From positions 319,303 to 383,302 of the forward strand of contig NZ_LT984887.1 of the NCBI RefSeq assembly GCF_900258475.1: DNA of 64,000 bases. Reading direction: 5' to 3'. The translations under genes and the position numbers were made by a program. This stretch comes from Anaerococcus sp. Marseille-P3915 (GTDB lineage: Bacteria > Bacillota > Clostridia > Tissierellales > Peptoniphilaceae). Every line of letters starts with the position of its first letter. Positions within the stretch are counted from its first letter, which is position 1. Below are positions 44,272-50,870 of the stretch, piece by piece. The notes beneath the pieces were generated by a model, which was not told where the DNA came from, did not search any database, and worked only from the letters and a program-made list of their open reading frames with translations.

Positions 44272-45090
44272 ATGGGCGATAGTAAGAGATACTACTGGTT
44301 AAAATTGCCGGAGGATTTTTATGATGATGACACGATTCAATGGATAGAAGACCAAGAAAACGGGGCGGCTTATGTAAATTTCTATCTTAAGCTGCTCCTT
44401 AAGAGCCTGTCTGATGACGGTAGGCTTATAAGATATGTGGGACAAAGGCTTATGCCCTATGACGTAAAATCACTAGCCAGGCTTACTAATACGGAGCAAG
44501 ACACAGTTAGGGTTGCCCTTGAATTATTTGTCAATATTGGCCTTGTAGAAAGGCTTGAGACAGGGGAGCTTTATATGAGTCAGATCGATGAGATGATAGG
44601 GAAAGAAACTGAGGCGGCCAGGAGAAAGCGTAAGCATAGGGCTAGAAAAGAATTAACAGGAGGGAAAAAAGAACTTCCCAGCGGGACAATGTCCCAGAAA
44701 AATGGGACAATGTCACAAAATAATAGGACAATGTCCCAGCAATGTCCCACAGAGCAAGAGCAAGAGCAAGAGCAAGAGTTAGAGCAAGAGATTAGAGATA
44801 AGAGTAAGAGCAGCAGAGAAGAAGAGTTAACATATAAATGCTACTGCCAGTTTATTAAAAACCATTCAGGTATTGATGATAGGAATCTATTTGATAAGGC
44901 AATGGAACAATACGGATGGAGGAATATCTTATATACTCTTGTAGTGATTAGAGATGAAAGGAAAGTTAAGGTTTCTAGTTTTAAGTATGTACTAGAAATG
45001 CTAAGAGATGTTGAAAATTACGATGATTTTACAGTAAGTTTTGTAACTAATAGAGAAATTAAAGAATTGAGGAAATTATATGAAGATTGA
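44272..45090 (+). CDS. Phage replisome organiser / DnaD-like initiator
   Basis: A 272-aa protein. The N-terminal Phage_rep_org_N winged-helix domain (about 1-125) begins KRYYWLKLPEDFYDDDTIQWIE. A low-complexity linker (about 135-180) holds three GTMSQ-type repeats and an EQ run. A C-terminal DnaD-like domain (about 185-270) should recruit host helicase-loading factors. The linker is encoded by 21-bp iterons that may be the origin. Starts immediately after the MBL stop. Confidence 0.88.
   Translation: MGDSKRYYWLKLPEDFYDDDTIQWIEDQENGAAYVNFYLKLLLKSLSDDGRLIRYVGQRLMPYDVKSLARLTNTEQDTVRVALELFVNIGLVERLETGELYMSQIDEMIGKETEAARRKRKHRARKELTGGKKELPSGTMSQKNGTMSQNNRTMSQQCPTEQEQEQEQELEQEIRDKSKSSREEELTYKCYCQFIKNHSGIDDRNLFDKAMEQYGWRNILYTLVVIRDERKVKVSSFKYVLEMLRDVENYDDFTVSFVTNREIKELRKLYED
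44683..44748 (+). repeat. Three 21-bp iterons inside the initiator gene, candidate origin
   Basis: GGGACAATGTCCC at 44683, with near copies at 44704 and 44725, spaced exactly 21 bp, plus a half-site ATGTCCC at 44742. Each unit is an inverted repeat (GGGACA/TGTCCC). Phage origins are often iterons inside the initiator gene. The repeats also encode repeated peptide units, so protein-level selection is an alternative. Confidence 0.6.
44752..44790 (+). repeat. Six-base GAGCAA repeat
   Basis: Four perfect GAGCAA units, then GAGTTA and GAGCAA, encoding an EQ-rich linker. A slippage-prone tract next to the iterons; likely only a flexible linker. Confidence 0.7.
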
Positions 45091-45301
45091 TTTTACACCT
45101 GAAGAAATTGGAGTTCTAGGGGCTTTAGTTTTTGATGGTCTTAATAATAAAGAGGCTGAACGATGGTTTGAGGGCATGGATGAAGAAAATAAGAAAAAAG
45201 CTAAATCGTCATTTTTCAACCTAAAGTCTAAGGTGCTTGCTGCTAGCTTTATAGCTATGGCAGACAACGTTAGCGGAGAAAAGGAGGCCTCTTTTGAATA
45301 A
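45080..45301 (+). CDS. Small phage protein (73 aa)
   Basis: MKIDFTPEEIGVLGALVFDG, then a charged helix. It overlaps the initiator gene by 11 bp and ssb by 8 bp, so it belongs to the replication operon. No recognised domain. Confidence 0.6.
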   Translation: MKIDFTPEEIGVLGALVFDGLNNKEAERWFEGMDEENKKKAKSSFFNLKSKVLAASFIAMADNVSGEKEASFE

Positions 45302-45752
45302 GGTGATTCTAATCGGGAGGCTTACAAGAGATCCTGAACTAAAATACACACAATCAAACCAAGCGGTTTGTAAATTCACCTTGGCGGTTGATAAAAACCT
45401 AAGCAAAGATAAAAGGGAAGATGCGGAGGCAGCGGGGAGACCTACTGCCGACTTCCCCAGAGTTATAGTTTGGGGTAAGGCTGGAGAAAATGCTTCTAGG
45501 TACTTATTTAAGGGCAGTCAATGTGCCGTTGACGGAAGAATTCAAACGGGTTCTTACCAGGATAAGGACGGGAAGACAATTTACACGACAGATGTCATAG
45601 CAGATAGGGTGGAATTTCTCACTAGGGTAAGCGAGGAGAAGAGAAACGATGATGGGGGTAGGAATACCTATCAAAATAATTCTGGAAGCTCTGAGGAGTT
45701 TTTTGGGGACGATTTCAGGGGGATAGAAGACGATGGAAGAATCCCTTTTTAG
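45294..45752 (+). CDS. ssb: Single-stranded DNA-binding protein
   Basis: A 152-aa OB-fold protein: NKVILIGRLTRDPELKYT at the N-terminus, FPRVIVWGKAGENASRYL, and the acidic C-terminal tip DDGRIPF used to recruit partners. Encoded with RecT and the initiator, it serves phage DNA replication and recombination. Confidence 0.95.
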   Translation: MNKVILIGRLTRDPELKYTQSNQAVCKFTLAVDKNLSKDKREDAEAAGRPTADFPRVIVWGKAGENASRYLFKGSQCAVDGRIQTGSYQDKDGKTIYTTDVIADRVEFLTRVSEEKRNDDGGRNTYQNNSGSSEEFFGDDFRGIEDDGRIPF

Positions 45753-45764
45753 ATAGGAGTCCTT

Positions 45765-45962
45765 ATGACTGATTTATTAATGGGTAGTAGGTATAGAATT
45801 AATTTAAATTATATTGGTAAAGATAAGTACAGGATCTGGGATAATTACGAGGGAGAAATAATCTATATGGATGAAAAAATTGTAGTTTTTGATACTGGCT
45901 TATATAAAACTTGCCAGATGATTAAGGATTACAAGAAATTATGGAGGGCTAAGAAAAAATGA
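45765..45962 (+). CDS. Small phage protein (65 aa)
   Basis: Beta-rich short protein (MGSRYRINLNYIGKDKYRIWDNY), start after TAGGAGTCCTT, and an ATGA overlap with the next gene. No recognised family. Confidence 0.55.
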   Translation: MTDLLMGSRYRINLNYIGKDKYRIWDNYEGEIIYMDEKIVVFDTGLYKTCQMIKDYKKLWRAKKK

Positions 45963-46120
45963 GATTGGTTATAGGTTATGTTAGTGGGAAAGAAAGAAAA
46001 ATCGCTATTGATAGTTTTGAAGTGAGTGAAGAATTAGGATGCTTAAAAGCATATAAAGACGACTTACAGATTGGGATGTTTTCTTTCAATCAAGTTTGTT
46101 ATTGGTTTGTGGAGGATTGA
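45959..46120 (+). CDS. Small phage protein (53 aa)
   Basis: Begins at an ATGA overlap and ends one base into the next start (TGATG). MRLVIGYVSGKERKIAIDS; no recognised domain. Overlaps on both sides support real translation. Confidence 0.55.
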   Translation: MRLVIGYVSGKERKIAIDSFEVSEELGCLKAYKDDLQIGMFSFNQVCYWFVED

Positions 46121-46461
46121 TGGCTTATAACAAGTATAAAAACAGGAAAGTCACGGTTGATGGTATTAAGTTTGATTCCATGAAGGAGGCTAGGAGATAT
46201 AAGGAGCTTAGGCTTTTGGAGAGGGGCGGGGCTATAACAGGTCTTGTCCTCCAGCCTAAGTTTGAACTGATCCCCACGATTAGAAGAAAGGGACACAAGA
46301 CAGAGAGGGTAACCTATTACATCGCTGATTTTGCCTATACTGATAAGAAGACTGGAAAAGAGATTGTAGAAGATGTTAAGGGCTTTAAAACGGATGTGTA
46401 CAAGCTTAAGAAAAAGATGTTTTTGTATAAATATCCTGAGTTTGATTTTAGGGAGATATGA
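46120..46461 (+). CDS. DUF1064 phage nuclease-like protein
   Basis: A 113-aa DUF1064 protein. Conserved elements are GIKFDSMKEARRYKEL, PKFELIP and YIADFAYTDKKTGKEIVEDVKG. The D...E-x-x-K arrangement fits a PD-(D/E)xK nuclease-like fold. The start at MAYNKYKNRK (TGATG overlap) is preferred over an upstream in-frame ATG. Likely a junction or endonuclease in phage DNA metabolism; activity is not proven for the family. Confidence 0.8.
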   Translation: MAYNKYKNRKVTVDGIKFDSMKEARRYKELRLLERGGAITGLVLQPKFELIPTIRRKGHKTERVTYYIADFAYTDKKTGKEIVEDVKGFKTDVYKLKKKMFLYKYPEFDFREI

Positions 46462-46520
46462 TTAAATTTACCAAGAAAAAGAATGTTGGAGAACTAGATG
46501 AGAAAGTGCAGAATTTATGA
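46458..46520 (+). CDS. Possible 20-aa overlapping peptide
   Basis: ATGA start at the DUF1064 stop, ending inside the YopX gene. The peptide is very short and basic (IKFTKKKNVGELDE). It may serve only to couple translation to the next gene. Confidence 0.25.
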   Translation: MIKFTKKKNVGELDEKVQNL

Positions 46521-46899
46521 TAAACAATTAAAAATCATTAGAGATGTAAAATTTATAGACTTTGTAGATGAAGAAGTGATATTCTATGCAGATGAATTTG
46601 AAAGCAGCGAAGGACAAATGAGTATTCATATATTTAGAAATTTTGATGAAGTCAATATTATGTGGTCTACAGGTTTAAAAGATAAAAACGGTGTAGAGAT
46701 ATACGAAGGTGATATATTAGTCGACTATAACGGCTTTGAGGCTGAATATAACGAAGTCAAGTGGAGCGACAAATATTGTACCTGGATGATAGAAGGTGAT
46801 TTTGCTATTGACTTTTTAAGGGATTTTGCGAGAAATTGTTCATTTGAAGTAATAGGAAATATTTACGAGGATCAAGCTAGAGAGCTTATAAGTCAATAG
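46498..46899 (+). CDS. YopX-family phage protein
   Basis: A 133-aa protein with the YopX signature TGLKDKNGVEIYEGDIL and a beta-rich remainder (VKWSDKYCTWMIEGD, FEVIGNIYED). Widespread in Firmicutes phages; function unknown. Start after TTGGAGAACTAG. Confidence 0.85.
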   Translation: MRKCRIYDKQLKIIRDVKFIDFVDEEVIFYADEFESSEGQMSIHIFRNFDEVNIMWSTGLKDKNGVEIYEGDILVDYNGFEAEYNEVKWSDKYCTWMIEGDFAIDFLRDFARNCSFEVIGNIYEDQARELISQ

Positions 46900-46912
46900 A
46901 TTGAAAGGATTA

Positions 46913-47299
46913 ATGATGATACAAAAAATTGTAAAAAAAGAAGATTATAGGGGATATACAATTGTTGTAAAGAAAATTTTTGAAGATGGCATTTATACAA
47001 TTTTTACAGATGAAAGTAAATATAGTAATTGGTATTGCGGATATGCGGTGATACCTGAAGACCACCCTTTCTATGGTGAAGATTATGACGAAGTAGAAGG
47101 CTATGTTGATGTCCATGGTGGGTTGACTTTTTCAGGTGAACTTGACGGTATTGACGGATTTTTATTAGGTTTTGATTGTAACCATTATGAAGATAGTCCA
47201 GAGGTGCAAGATGAAGAATACACCTTAAATGAGTGTAAAAGATTAGTTGACCAGCTGATTGAGATTGACAAAAGGGATTGGAAAGAAAATATAGGATGA
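46913..47299 (+). CDS. Phage hypothetical protein (128 aa)
   Basis: Acidic, aromatic-rich protein (DYRGYTIVVKKIFEDGIYTIF, FLLGFDCNHYED). Two adjacent ATGs follow GAAAGGATTA; the first is used. Similar small acidic proteins are common in phage early regions. No function assigned. Confidence 0.6.
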   Translation: MMIQKIVKKEDYRGYTIVVKKIFEDGIYTIFTDESKYSNWYCGYAVIPEDHPFYGEDYDEVEGYVDVHGGLTFSGELDGIDGFLLGFDCNHYEDSPEVQDEEYTLNECKRLVDQLIEIDKRDWKENIG

Positions 47300-47300
47300 A

Positions 47301-47411
47301 AGAGTTGAGCAAAACGGAGAAAAGTTGAGAAAAGTTGAGTAGAATTATAAGACTCTTACTAAAGTGTTGAAATATAGGGCTTTTGCAAGAGTTGAGAAGA
47401 ACGGAGAAGAG
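47301..47411 (+). repeat. Imperfect 24-bp direct repeat in a gene gap
   Basis: Copies at 47301-47324 and 47388-47411 (AGAGTTGAG..AACGGAGAA.AG, few differences), with extra GTTGAG units at 47324 and 47334 between them. It occupies the only gap (about 120 bp) in this gene cluster and could be a protein-binding site. Confidence 0.4.
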
Positions 47412-47419
47412 GTTACTAG

Positions 47420-47632
47420 ATGAAAGTAAAAGTTGAATTCTGTTTCATAGAAGACATAGAAAAACAAATAAAAGATTTTAATGTTCCTGAGGAAAAAGTC
47501 AAAGAGTATGAAAGAAACAAGGATAAATACCACAAAAAGATGATTGATTCAATAGAAAAAAACATAAAGACCATTTTGGAGTGGGAAGATTACGCTTATA
47601 TTGAAGATTTTAAAATTACGGAGGTAGAATAA
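47420..47632 (+). CDS. Small phage protein (70 aa)
   Basis: Charged helical protein (KVKVEFCFIEDIEKQIKDF, YERNKDKYHKKMID). It overlaps the next start by one base (TAATG). Unknown function. Confidence 0.55.
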   Translation: MKVKVEFCFIEDIEKQIKDFNVPEEKVKEYERNKDKYHKKMIDSIEKNIKTILEWEDYAYIEDFKITEVE

Positions 47633-47805
47633 TGAAATTTAATTTTACAGAATCAGGTAGATATACAATTAGAAAAACTATAGAGGCAGGAAGCAGAGAA
47701 GAGGCAGAACAAGTATACGAAGATTGGAAATACGGAGGTGAATTCCCCGAAGATTTACAATTTGAAGAGTATCTAGATAGAGATATAGATGAGGTGGAAG
47801 AATGA
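47632..47805 (+). CDS. Small acidic phage protein (57 aa)
   Basis: KFNFTESGRYTIRKTIEAGSR, then an acidic tail (FEEYLDRDIDEVEE). The beta-rich N-terminus is similar in style to the next gene; both may be paralogous small phage proteins. ATGA overlap downstream. Confidence 0.5.
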   Translation: MKFNFTESGRYTIRKTIEAGSREEAEQVYEDWKYGGEFPEDLQFEEYLDRDIDEVEE

Positions 47806-47951
47806 AATATAAAATTACAGCAAATTTAGACTTTACAGAAGACGTTTTAGAATTAGATGATGATTTGACCGAAGAAGAAATTGAAAAAGAGTTATACGAG
47901 TATGTGAGTAGTTTCTTTGATTGGGGATATAGGAAGGTGGAAGATGACTAG
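47802..47951 (+). CDS. Small acidic phage protein (49 aa)
   Basis: KYKITANLDFTEDVLELDDD; ATGA overlap with the previous gene and an 8-bp overlap with the next. Resembles its neighbour in length and acidity. Unknown function. Confidence 0.5.
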   Translation: MKYKITANLDFTEDVLELDDDLTEEEIEKELYEYVSSFFDWGYRKVEDD

Positions 47952-48114
47952 AAAAAGAGATATCAACGATTGGCTATTGTGGCTGATGGTTTTTAGGCTT
48001 TATATGGATAAGCATAGCTGGACGAGCCTTGGGTTCTGTTTACTGGGGGCAGGTTTCCTTTATGCAGTTACTGAGATTATCGATGAGAAGATGGAGGAGA
48101 AAAATGTTGATTAA
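47944..48114 (+). CDS. Small phage membrane protein (56 aa)
   Basis: The start at MTRKRDINDW has AAGGTGGAAG upstream. Two hydrophobic stretches (WLLWLMVFRLYM, LGFCLLGAGFLYAV). It overlaps the next gene by 11 bp. Confidence 0.5.
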   Translation: MTRKRDINDWLLWLMVFRLYMDKHSWTSLGFCLLGAGFLYAVTEIIDEKMEEKNVD

Positions 48115-48307
48115 ATTATTTTATGATGAGGAGTTTGTCGAGGGTAAGTGTGATTATTCTTACCGAAAATTTACTGTTGATAGTTGGGAGAACTTTTGGA
48201 ATATATGGAATAATGCGAGTGATTTTTTTAGGTGTGATGATACGATTGATGGAAAAAGAACTTATATTAAAAAAGACCGTGTCATTGAAATTATGGAGGA
48301 GAGGTAA
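48104..48307 (+). CDS. Small phage protein (67 aa)
   Basis: MLIKLFYDEEFVEGKCDYSY; start after ATGGAGGAGAAAA. Aromatic and acidic (SWENFWNIWNNASDFFRCDD). Function unknown. A longer in-frame start inside the previous gene was not used. Confidence 0.55.
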   Translation: MLIKLFYDEEFVEGKCDYSYRKFTVDSWENFWNIWNNASDFFRCDDTIDGKRTYIKKDRVIEIMEER

Positions 48308-48310
48308 ATT

Positions 48311-48685
48311 ATGAGTTTTAGGATGTTACAGGCGGATGTTTTAAGATGGGCTAAGGATAAGGATTTGCTCCACTCAGAAAATGCGGATAGGCAGTTTATG
48401 AAGTTTATCGAGGAGGTTTTTGAGTTTAGAGAAAGTCTAATAATAATAAAAAATGTGGGACAAATGATTAATCAATTTAAAGAACAAGGTATAAATGTTT
48501 ACTTTAGAGAGAATTTAGTAAAAGACATGATGCTTGAAATGGGGGACATTTTTGTAACTCTTATTATCCTTTGTGAACAGATTGGGATTGACCCTGAGGA
48601 GTGCTTGCAGATGGCTTATGAGAAGATTAAAGATAGGTCTGGGAAGACTATCAACGGGACATTTATAAAAGAGGAGGATCTATGA
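48311..48685 (+). CDS. MazG-like nucleotide pyrophosphohydrolase
   Basis: A 124-aa all-alpha NTP pyrophosphohydrolase-like protein. MazG-type features are FMKFIEEVFEFRESL (E-x-x-E-x motif), DMMLEMGDIFVTLIILCEQIG (E-x-x-D) and a C-terminal AYEKIKDRSGKT. Phages use such enzymes to clean nucleotide pools or lower (p)ppGpp. Start after GGAGAGGTAAATT. Confidence 0.8.
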   Translation: MSFRMLQADVLRWAKDKDLLHSENADRQFMKFIEEVFEFRESLIIIKNVGQMINQFKEQGINVYFRENLVKDMMLEMGDIFVTLIILCEQIGIDPEECLQMAYEKIKDRSGKTINGTFIKEEDL

Positions 48686-49056
48686 GTTTCAAATTTAAAG
48701 GCCTAAGCCCGGCGGAAAAAATGAGAGCTAGGAAATTGTATGATGCTGAGGTCCAAAAGGTGGCGGCATCTAGTACTAGTACATCTTTAATTGAGTCTTT
48801 TCTAGCCTTGGTTTGTGAGACTTTATCAGATGAGTTCGGATGGGGGAATGTTAGACTTAATCGATTTAGAGAAAGACTGATTAATAAGTTGGATTGTATC
48901 AATACAGACCTGGTGGATTTTGAGGACATCAGGGCAAATATGAGTATTCAAAAAATAGTTATTGTTGATAGTAAAGTTCATAAAATCGACGATGACGTGA
49001 AGATAATTAAAAGAAAGGAAATCGAGGAGATGAAGGCTAGGAGAAAGCGTGCTTAA
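48682..49056 (+). CDS. Phage hypothetical protein (124 aa)
   Basis: Begins at an ATGA overlap with the MazG-like gene. Helical N-terminal half (LSPAEKMRARKLYDAEVQKV), basic C-terminal tail ending KARRKRA. No recognised domain; possibly nucleic-acid binding from its charge. Confidence 0.5.
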   Translation: MSFKFKGLSPAEKMRARKLYDAEVQKVAASSTSTSLIESFLALVCETLSDEFGWGNVRLNRFRERLINKLDCINTDLVDFEDIRANMSIQKIVIVDSKVHKIDDDVKIIKRKEIEEMKARRKRA

Positions 49057-49065
49057 GGAGTTTTG

Positions 49066-49557
49066 ATGGATTTTGACAAGATTAGAAAGCAGGAGAGAGA
49101 CCGAGCTAGGATTGATACTATAAAGGCTAGGCTCAGAAATTACGGCAGTGACATGCGAAGATATGAGGATGAGAAGGTGAAGATTGAGATAGCAAGGGAT
49201 AGGCTTAGTCTTGGGGCGTCTTGGTCTGCATCTGATGTAGCTAAGGGCGGTGGGTCTAGTCAAGAAGATTTGCAGGTGAAGATAATTGATAAGATTGATG
49301 AGTCTAGTCGAAGAATGAAACTTATTGAGATTGAAAACAGGGCTATGAAGTTAGCTATTGCTGACCTTGAAGAAGATAAGAAGTTTATTGTTGACCATAT
49401 GTGGATTGCTCCAGATGGTAAAAGGCTGAGTTTTAGAAAAGCGGCTGAAATGATGAATTTATCTAAGTCTACTGTGCAAAGATTGAGCGATGATGCCTTG
49501 CTTTATATCTTTAATAGGCTTTATTTGATTGAAGGGGGTGAGGTCGATGTGAGGTAA
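49066..49557 (+). CDS. Late-gene regulator, ArpU/RinA-like
   Basis: A 163-aa protein with a helical N-terminus and a C-terminal sigma-region-4-like helix-turn-helix (FRKAAEMMNLSKSTVQRLSDDALLYI). This is the arrangement of ArpU/RinA-type activators that switch on terminase and head genes. It sits immediately before the late promoter region, which fits that role. Start MDFDKIRKQE follows AAGGAGTTTTG. Confidence 0.7.
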   Translation: MDFDKIRKQERDRARIDTIKARLRNYGSDMRRYEDEKVKIEIARDRLSLGASWSASDVAKGGGSSQEDLQVKIIDKIDESSRRMKLIEIENRAMKLAIADLEEDKKFIVDHMWIAPDGKRLSFRKAAEMMNLSKSTVQRLSDDALLYIFNRLYLIEGGEVDVR

Positions 49558-49567
49558 TTTTCATTTT

Positions 49568-49595
49568 GGGACAAAAACGGGACAATTATGGGACA
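49568..49595 (+). repeat. Three GGGACA repeats with 11-bp spacing
   Basis: GGGACA at 49568, 49579 and 49590, about one helical turn apart, directly upstream of an extended -10 and in place of a -35. This looks like an activator binding array for the late promoter. Confidence 0.65.
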
Positions 49596-49612
49596 CATTA
49601 GCCTAAATAATG

Positions 49613-49621
49613 TGCTATAAT
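49613..49621 (+). promoter_or_regulatory. Candidate late promoter
   Basis: TGCTATAAT is a consensus extended -10 with no -35 match; the GGGACA array ends 17 bp before it. It is the first promoter after the early genes and before terS. Confidence 0.65.
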
Positions 49622-49656
49622 GGTAATAGGTAAATTTTTAATACTGTTTAACTCTA

Positions 49657-49689
49657 GGGATAGGCAATAGGGCCTGTCCTTTTCTTTTG
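49657..49689 (+). terminator. Terminator in the late leader
   Basis: GGATAGGC/GCCTGTCC stem, six-base loop, then TTTTCTTTT, about 30 bp after the expected start. A terminator so soon after the promoter suggests antitermination control or an end for early transcripts. Confidence 0.75.
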
Positions 49690-49852
49690 TTATTTTTAAG
49701 CTTATGAGTCAGGCTGCCAACGCCTCCTTATTTATAAATTTTTTGGTACCTGGGTATGGTGCTGCTGTTACGTTAACTACTAATCTATGATTTTTCTGCT
49801 GTTTGCCGTTGGTGGTCTGGCTGATAGGCTTAAAGAATTATAATTTTTATAA
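49690..49852. other. Non-coding stretch of the 815-bp pre-terminase region
   Basis: No convincing gene. A 28-codon plus-strand frame at about 49705 has no ribosome binding site and was not accepted. It may be leader RNA or a packaging-related site, but I see no decisive pattern. Confidence 0.4.
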
Positions 49853-49881
49853 ACGAGCTTTTAAAGGCTTGTCTTTTTTTG
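49853..49881 (+). terminator. Second terminator in the pre-terminase region
   Basis: ACGAGC/GCTTGT stem enclosing TTTTAAAG, followed by CTTTTTTT. Confidence 0.7.
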
Positions 49882-49914
49882 TACTTATTTAGTCTGAATT
49901 TGAAATTTTATAAT

Positions 49915-49947
49915 AAAAAAGAGAGGGCAATCACTCCCTCTCTTTTT
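49915..49947. terminator. Bidirectional terminator
   Basis: AAAAAAGAGAGGG/CCCTCTCTTTTT, eight-base loop. It has T-runs for both strands, so it could end the plus-strand leader and the minus-strand toxin transcript. Confidence 0.85.
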
Positions 49948-49950
49948 CTT

Positions 49951-50035
49951 GCTTGTCAGATAAGTTCCGACTTGCACGAAAGATTAAATCTTTCTTCTGA
50001 CAAACTAGCACAAATTACGCTCTAATGTGCTTTTA
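49951..50035 (-). ncRNA. Structured RNA region, part of toxin transcript or separate small RNA
   Basis: Nested stems: TTGTCAGA (49953-49960) with TCTGACAA (49996-50003), enclosing GAAAGATT/AATCTTTC, and next to them a GCAC.../...GTGC hairpin (50008-50031). On the minus strand a TATAAT lies just upstream (about 50036-50041) and the bidirectional terminator follows, so a small RNA of about 125 nt or a structured 3' end is plausible. Not matched to a known family. Confidence 0.4.
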
Positions 50036-50192
50036 TTATAGTACCTGATGACTATTTACACTATTATTATATGATATGATGACGGTTTCAGCAAGTACAA
50101 CTCATATAATTCTATTTGAAATTGTGATTGTCTAGCATCTAGCGAAGATGTATATTTGAAAAAATGCTGACCTATCATCTACATTTCATTTT

Positions 50193-50270
50193 TTATAAGT
50201 GTTTATCTTTTATTTGATGATAAAGTGAAACTAATGCTATTGTAAGCATAATGATTTCATAAATTGTCAT
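50193..50270 (-). CDS. Putative type I toxin / holin-like hydrophobic peptide (25 aa)
   Basis: MTIYEIIMLTIALVSLYHQI then KDKHL: a short start, one membrane helix and a charged tail, the layout of holin-like (Hol_Tox, TxpA/BsrG) type I toxins. AAGGAGTACCCCG precedes the ATG, and a consensus promoter lies 40 bp upstream. A hairpin covers the ribosome binding site, as in many type I toxin mRNAs. It is encoded opposite to the phage late genes, in non-coding DNA, like SPbeta and skin-element toxins. An antisense antitoxin RNA is expected but was not located with confidence. Confidence 0.65.
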   Translation of the reverse strand: MTIYEIIMLTIALVSLYHQIKDKHL

Positions 50271-50280
50271 CGGGGTACTC

Positions 50281-50299
50281 CTTTCTAGAATCTAGAAAG
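50281..50299 (-). promoter_or_regulatory. Hairpin sequestering the toxin ribosome binding site
   Basis: CTTTCTAGATTCTAGAAAG is a 9-bp inverted repeat whose 3' arm overlaps AAAGGAG of the toxin leader, so the folded mRNA would hide the site. Confidence 0.7.
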
Positions 50300-50309
50300 T
50301 TGTAAGAAT

Positions 50310-50337
50310 ATTATACATAAATTTATTAAATTGACAA
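50310..50337 (-). promoter_or_regulatory. Promoter of the putative toxin
   Basis: On the minus strand -35 TTGTCA, 16-bp spacer, -10 TATAAT. Predicted start about 35 bp before the toxin ATG. Confidence 0.75.
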
Positions 50338-50372
50338 TTAGTAGGTAACGATAAAGAAAGGGGTGATGTACT

Positions 50373-50870
50373 TTGAAGAAATTGACAATAAAACAGAAGA
50401 AGTTTGCTGATGAGTACATCAAGACAGGGAATGCGACTCAAGCTGCTATTAATGCTGGTTACAGTAAGAAAACAGCTGCAACAATAGGAGCTCAAAACTT
50501 AATAAAACTTAATATAAAAACTTATATTGATAAAAAATTATCAGAGTTAGAAGCTAAGACAATTGCAGAATCAAAAGAGGTCCTGCAGTATTTGACATCG
50601 GTTTTAAGAGGTGAAACCCACGATGAAGTTTATTACAAGACTGAGTATGGAGGGGAGGCCTTGGGCCAGGTTCAGGTGCAAAATAAAGATAGGCTTAAGG
50701 CTGCAGAACTCTTAATGAGAAGATTTGGTCTAAATGCTTCTGACCTAGAGAAAGAAAAGCAAACAATACAAATCGAAAAGACTAAAACAGAAATTGACAT
50801 CATGAAAGGTATATCAGAAGAAATTGAGGACCTTGAAGATATAGATAGGATGATTTATGGAGATGATTAA
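50373..50870 (+). CDS. terS: Terminase small subunit
   Basis: A 165-aa Terminase_2-family protein. The N-terminal HTH reads LTIKQKKFADEYIKTGNATQAAINAGYS, followed by an oligomerisation helix and an acidic C-terminus. It recognises phage DNA for packaging. The start is a TTG about 9 bases after AAAGGGGTG; the ATG nearby is out of frame. It overlaps terL by 14 bp. Confidence 0.93.
   Translation: MKKLTIKQKKFADEYIKTGNATQAAINAGYSKKTAATIGAQNLIKLNIKTYIDKKLSELEAKTIAESKEVLQYLTSVLRGETHDEVYYKTEYGGEALGQVQVQNKDRLKAAELLMRRFGLNASDLEKEKQTIQIEKTKTEIDIMKGISEEIEDLEDIDRMIYGDD

Noticed and set aside
44752-44790. GAGCAA repeats as a CRISPR-like or origin element.
   Set aside because: Six-base units with no spacers; they simply encode an EQ linker. 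Only the neighbouring 21-bp palindromes were kept as an origin candidate.
49705-49791. A 28-codon plus-strand frame (MSQAANASLF...) in the pre-terminase region.
   Set aside because: No ribosome binding site and unremarkable composition; it lies between terminators.
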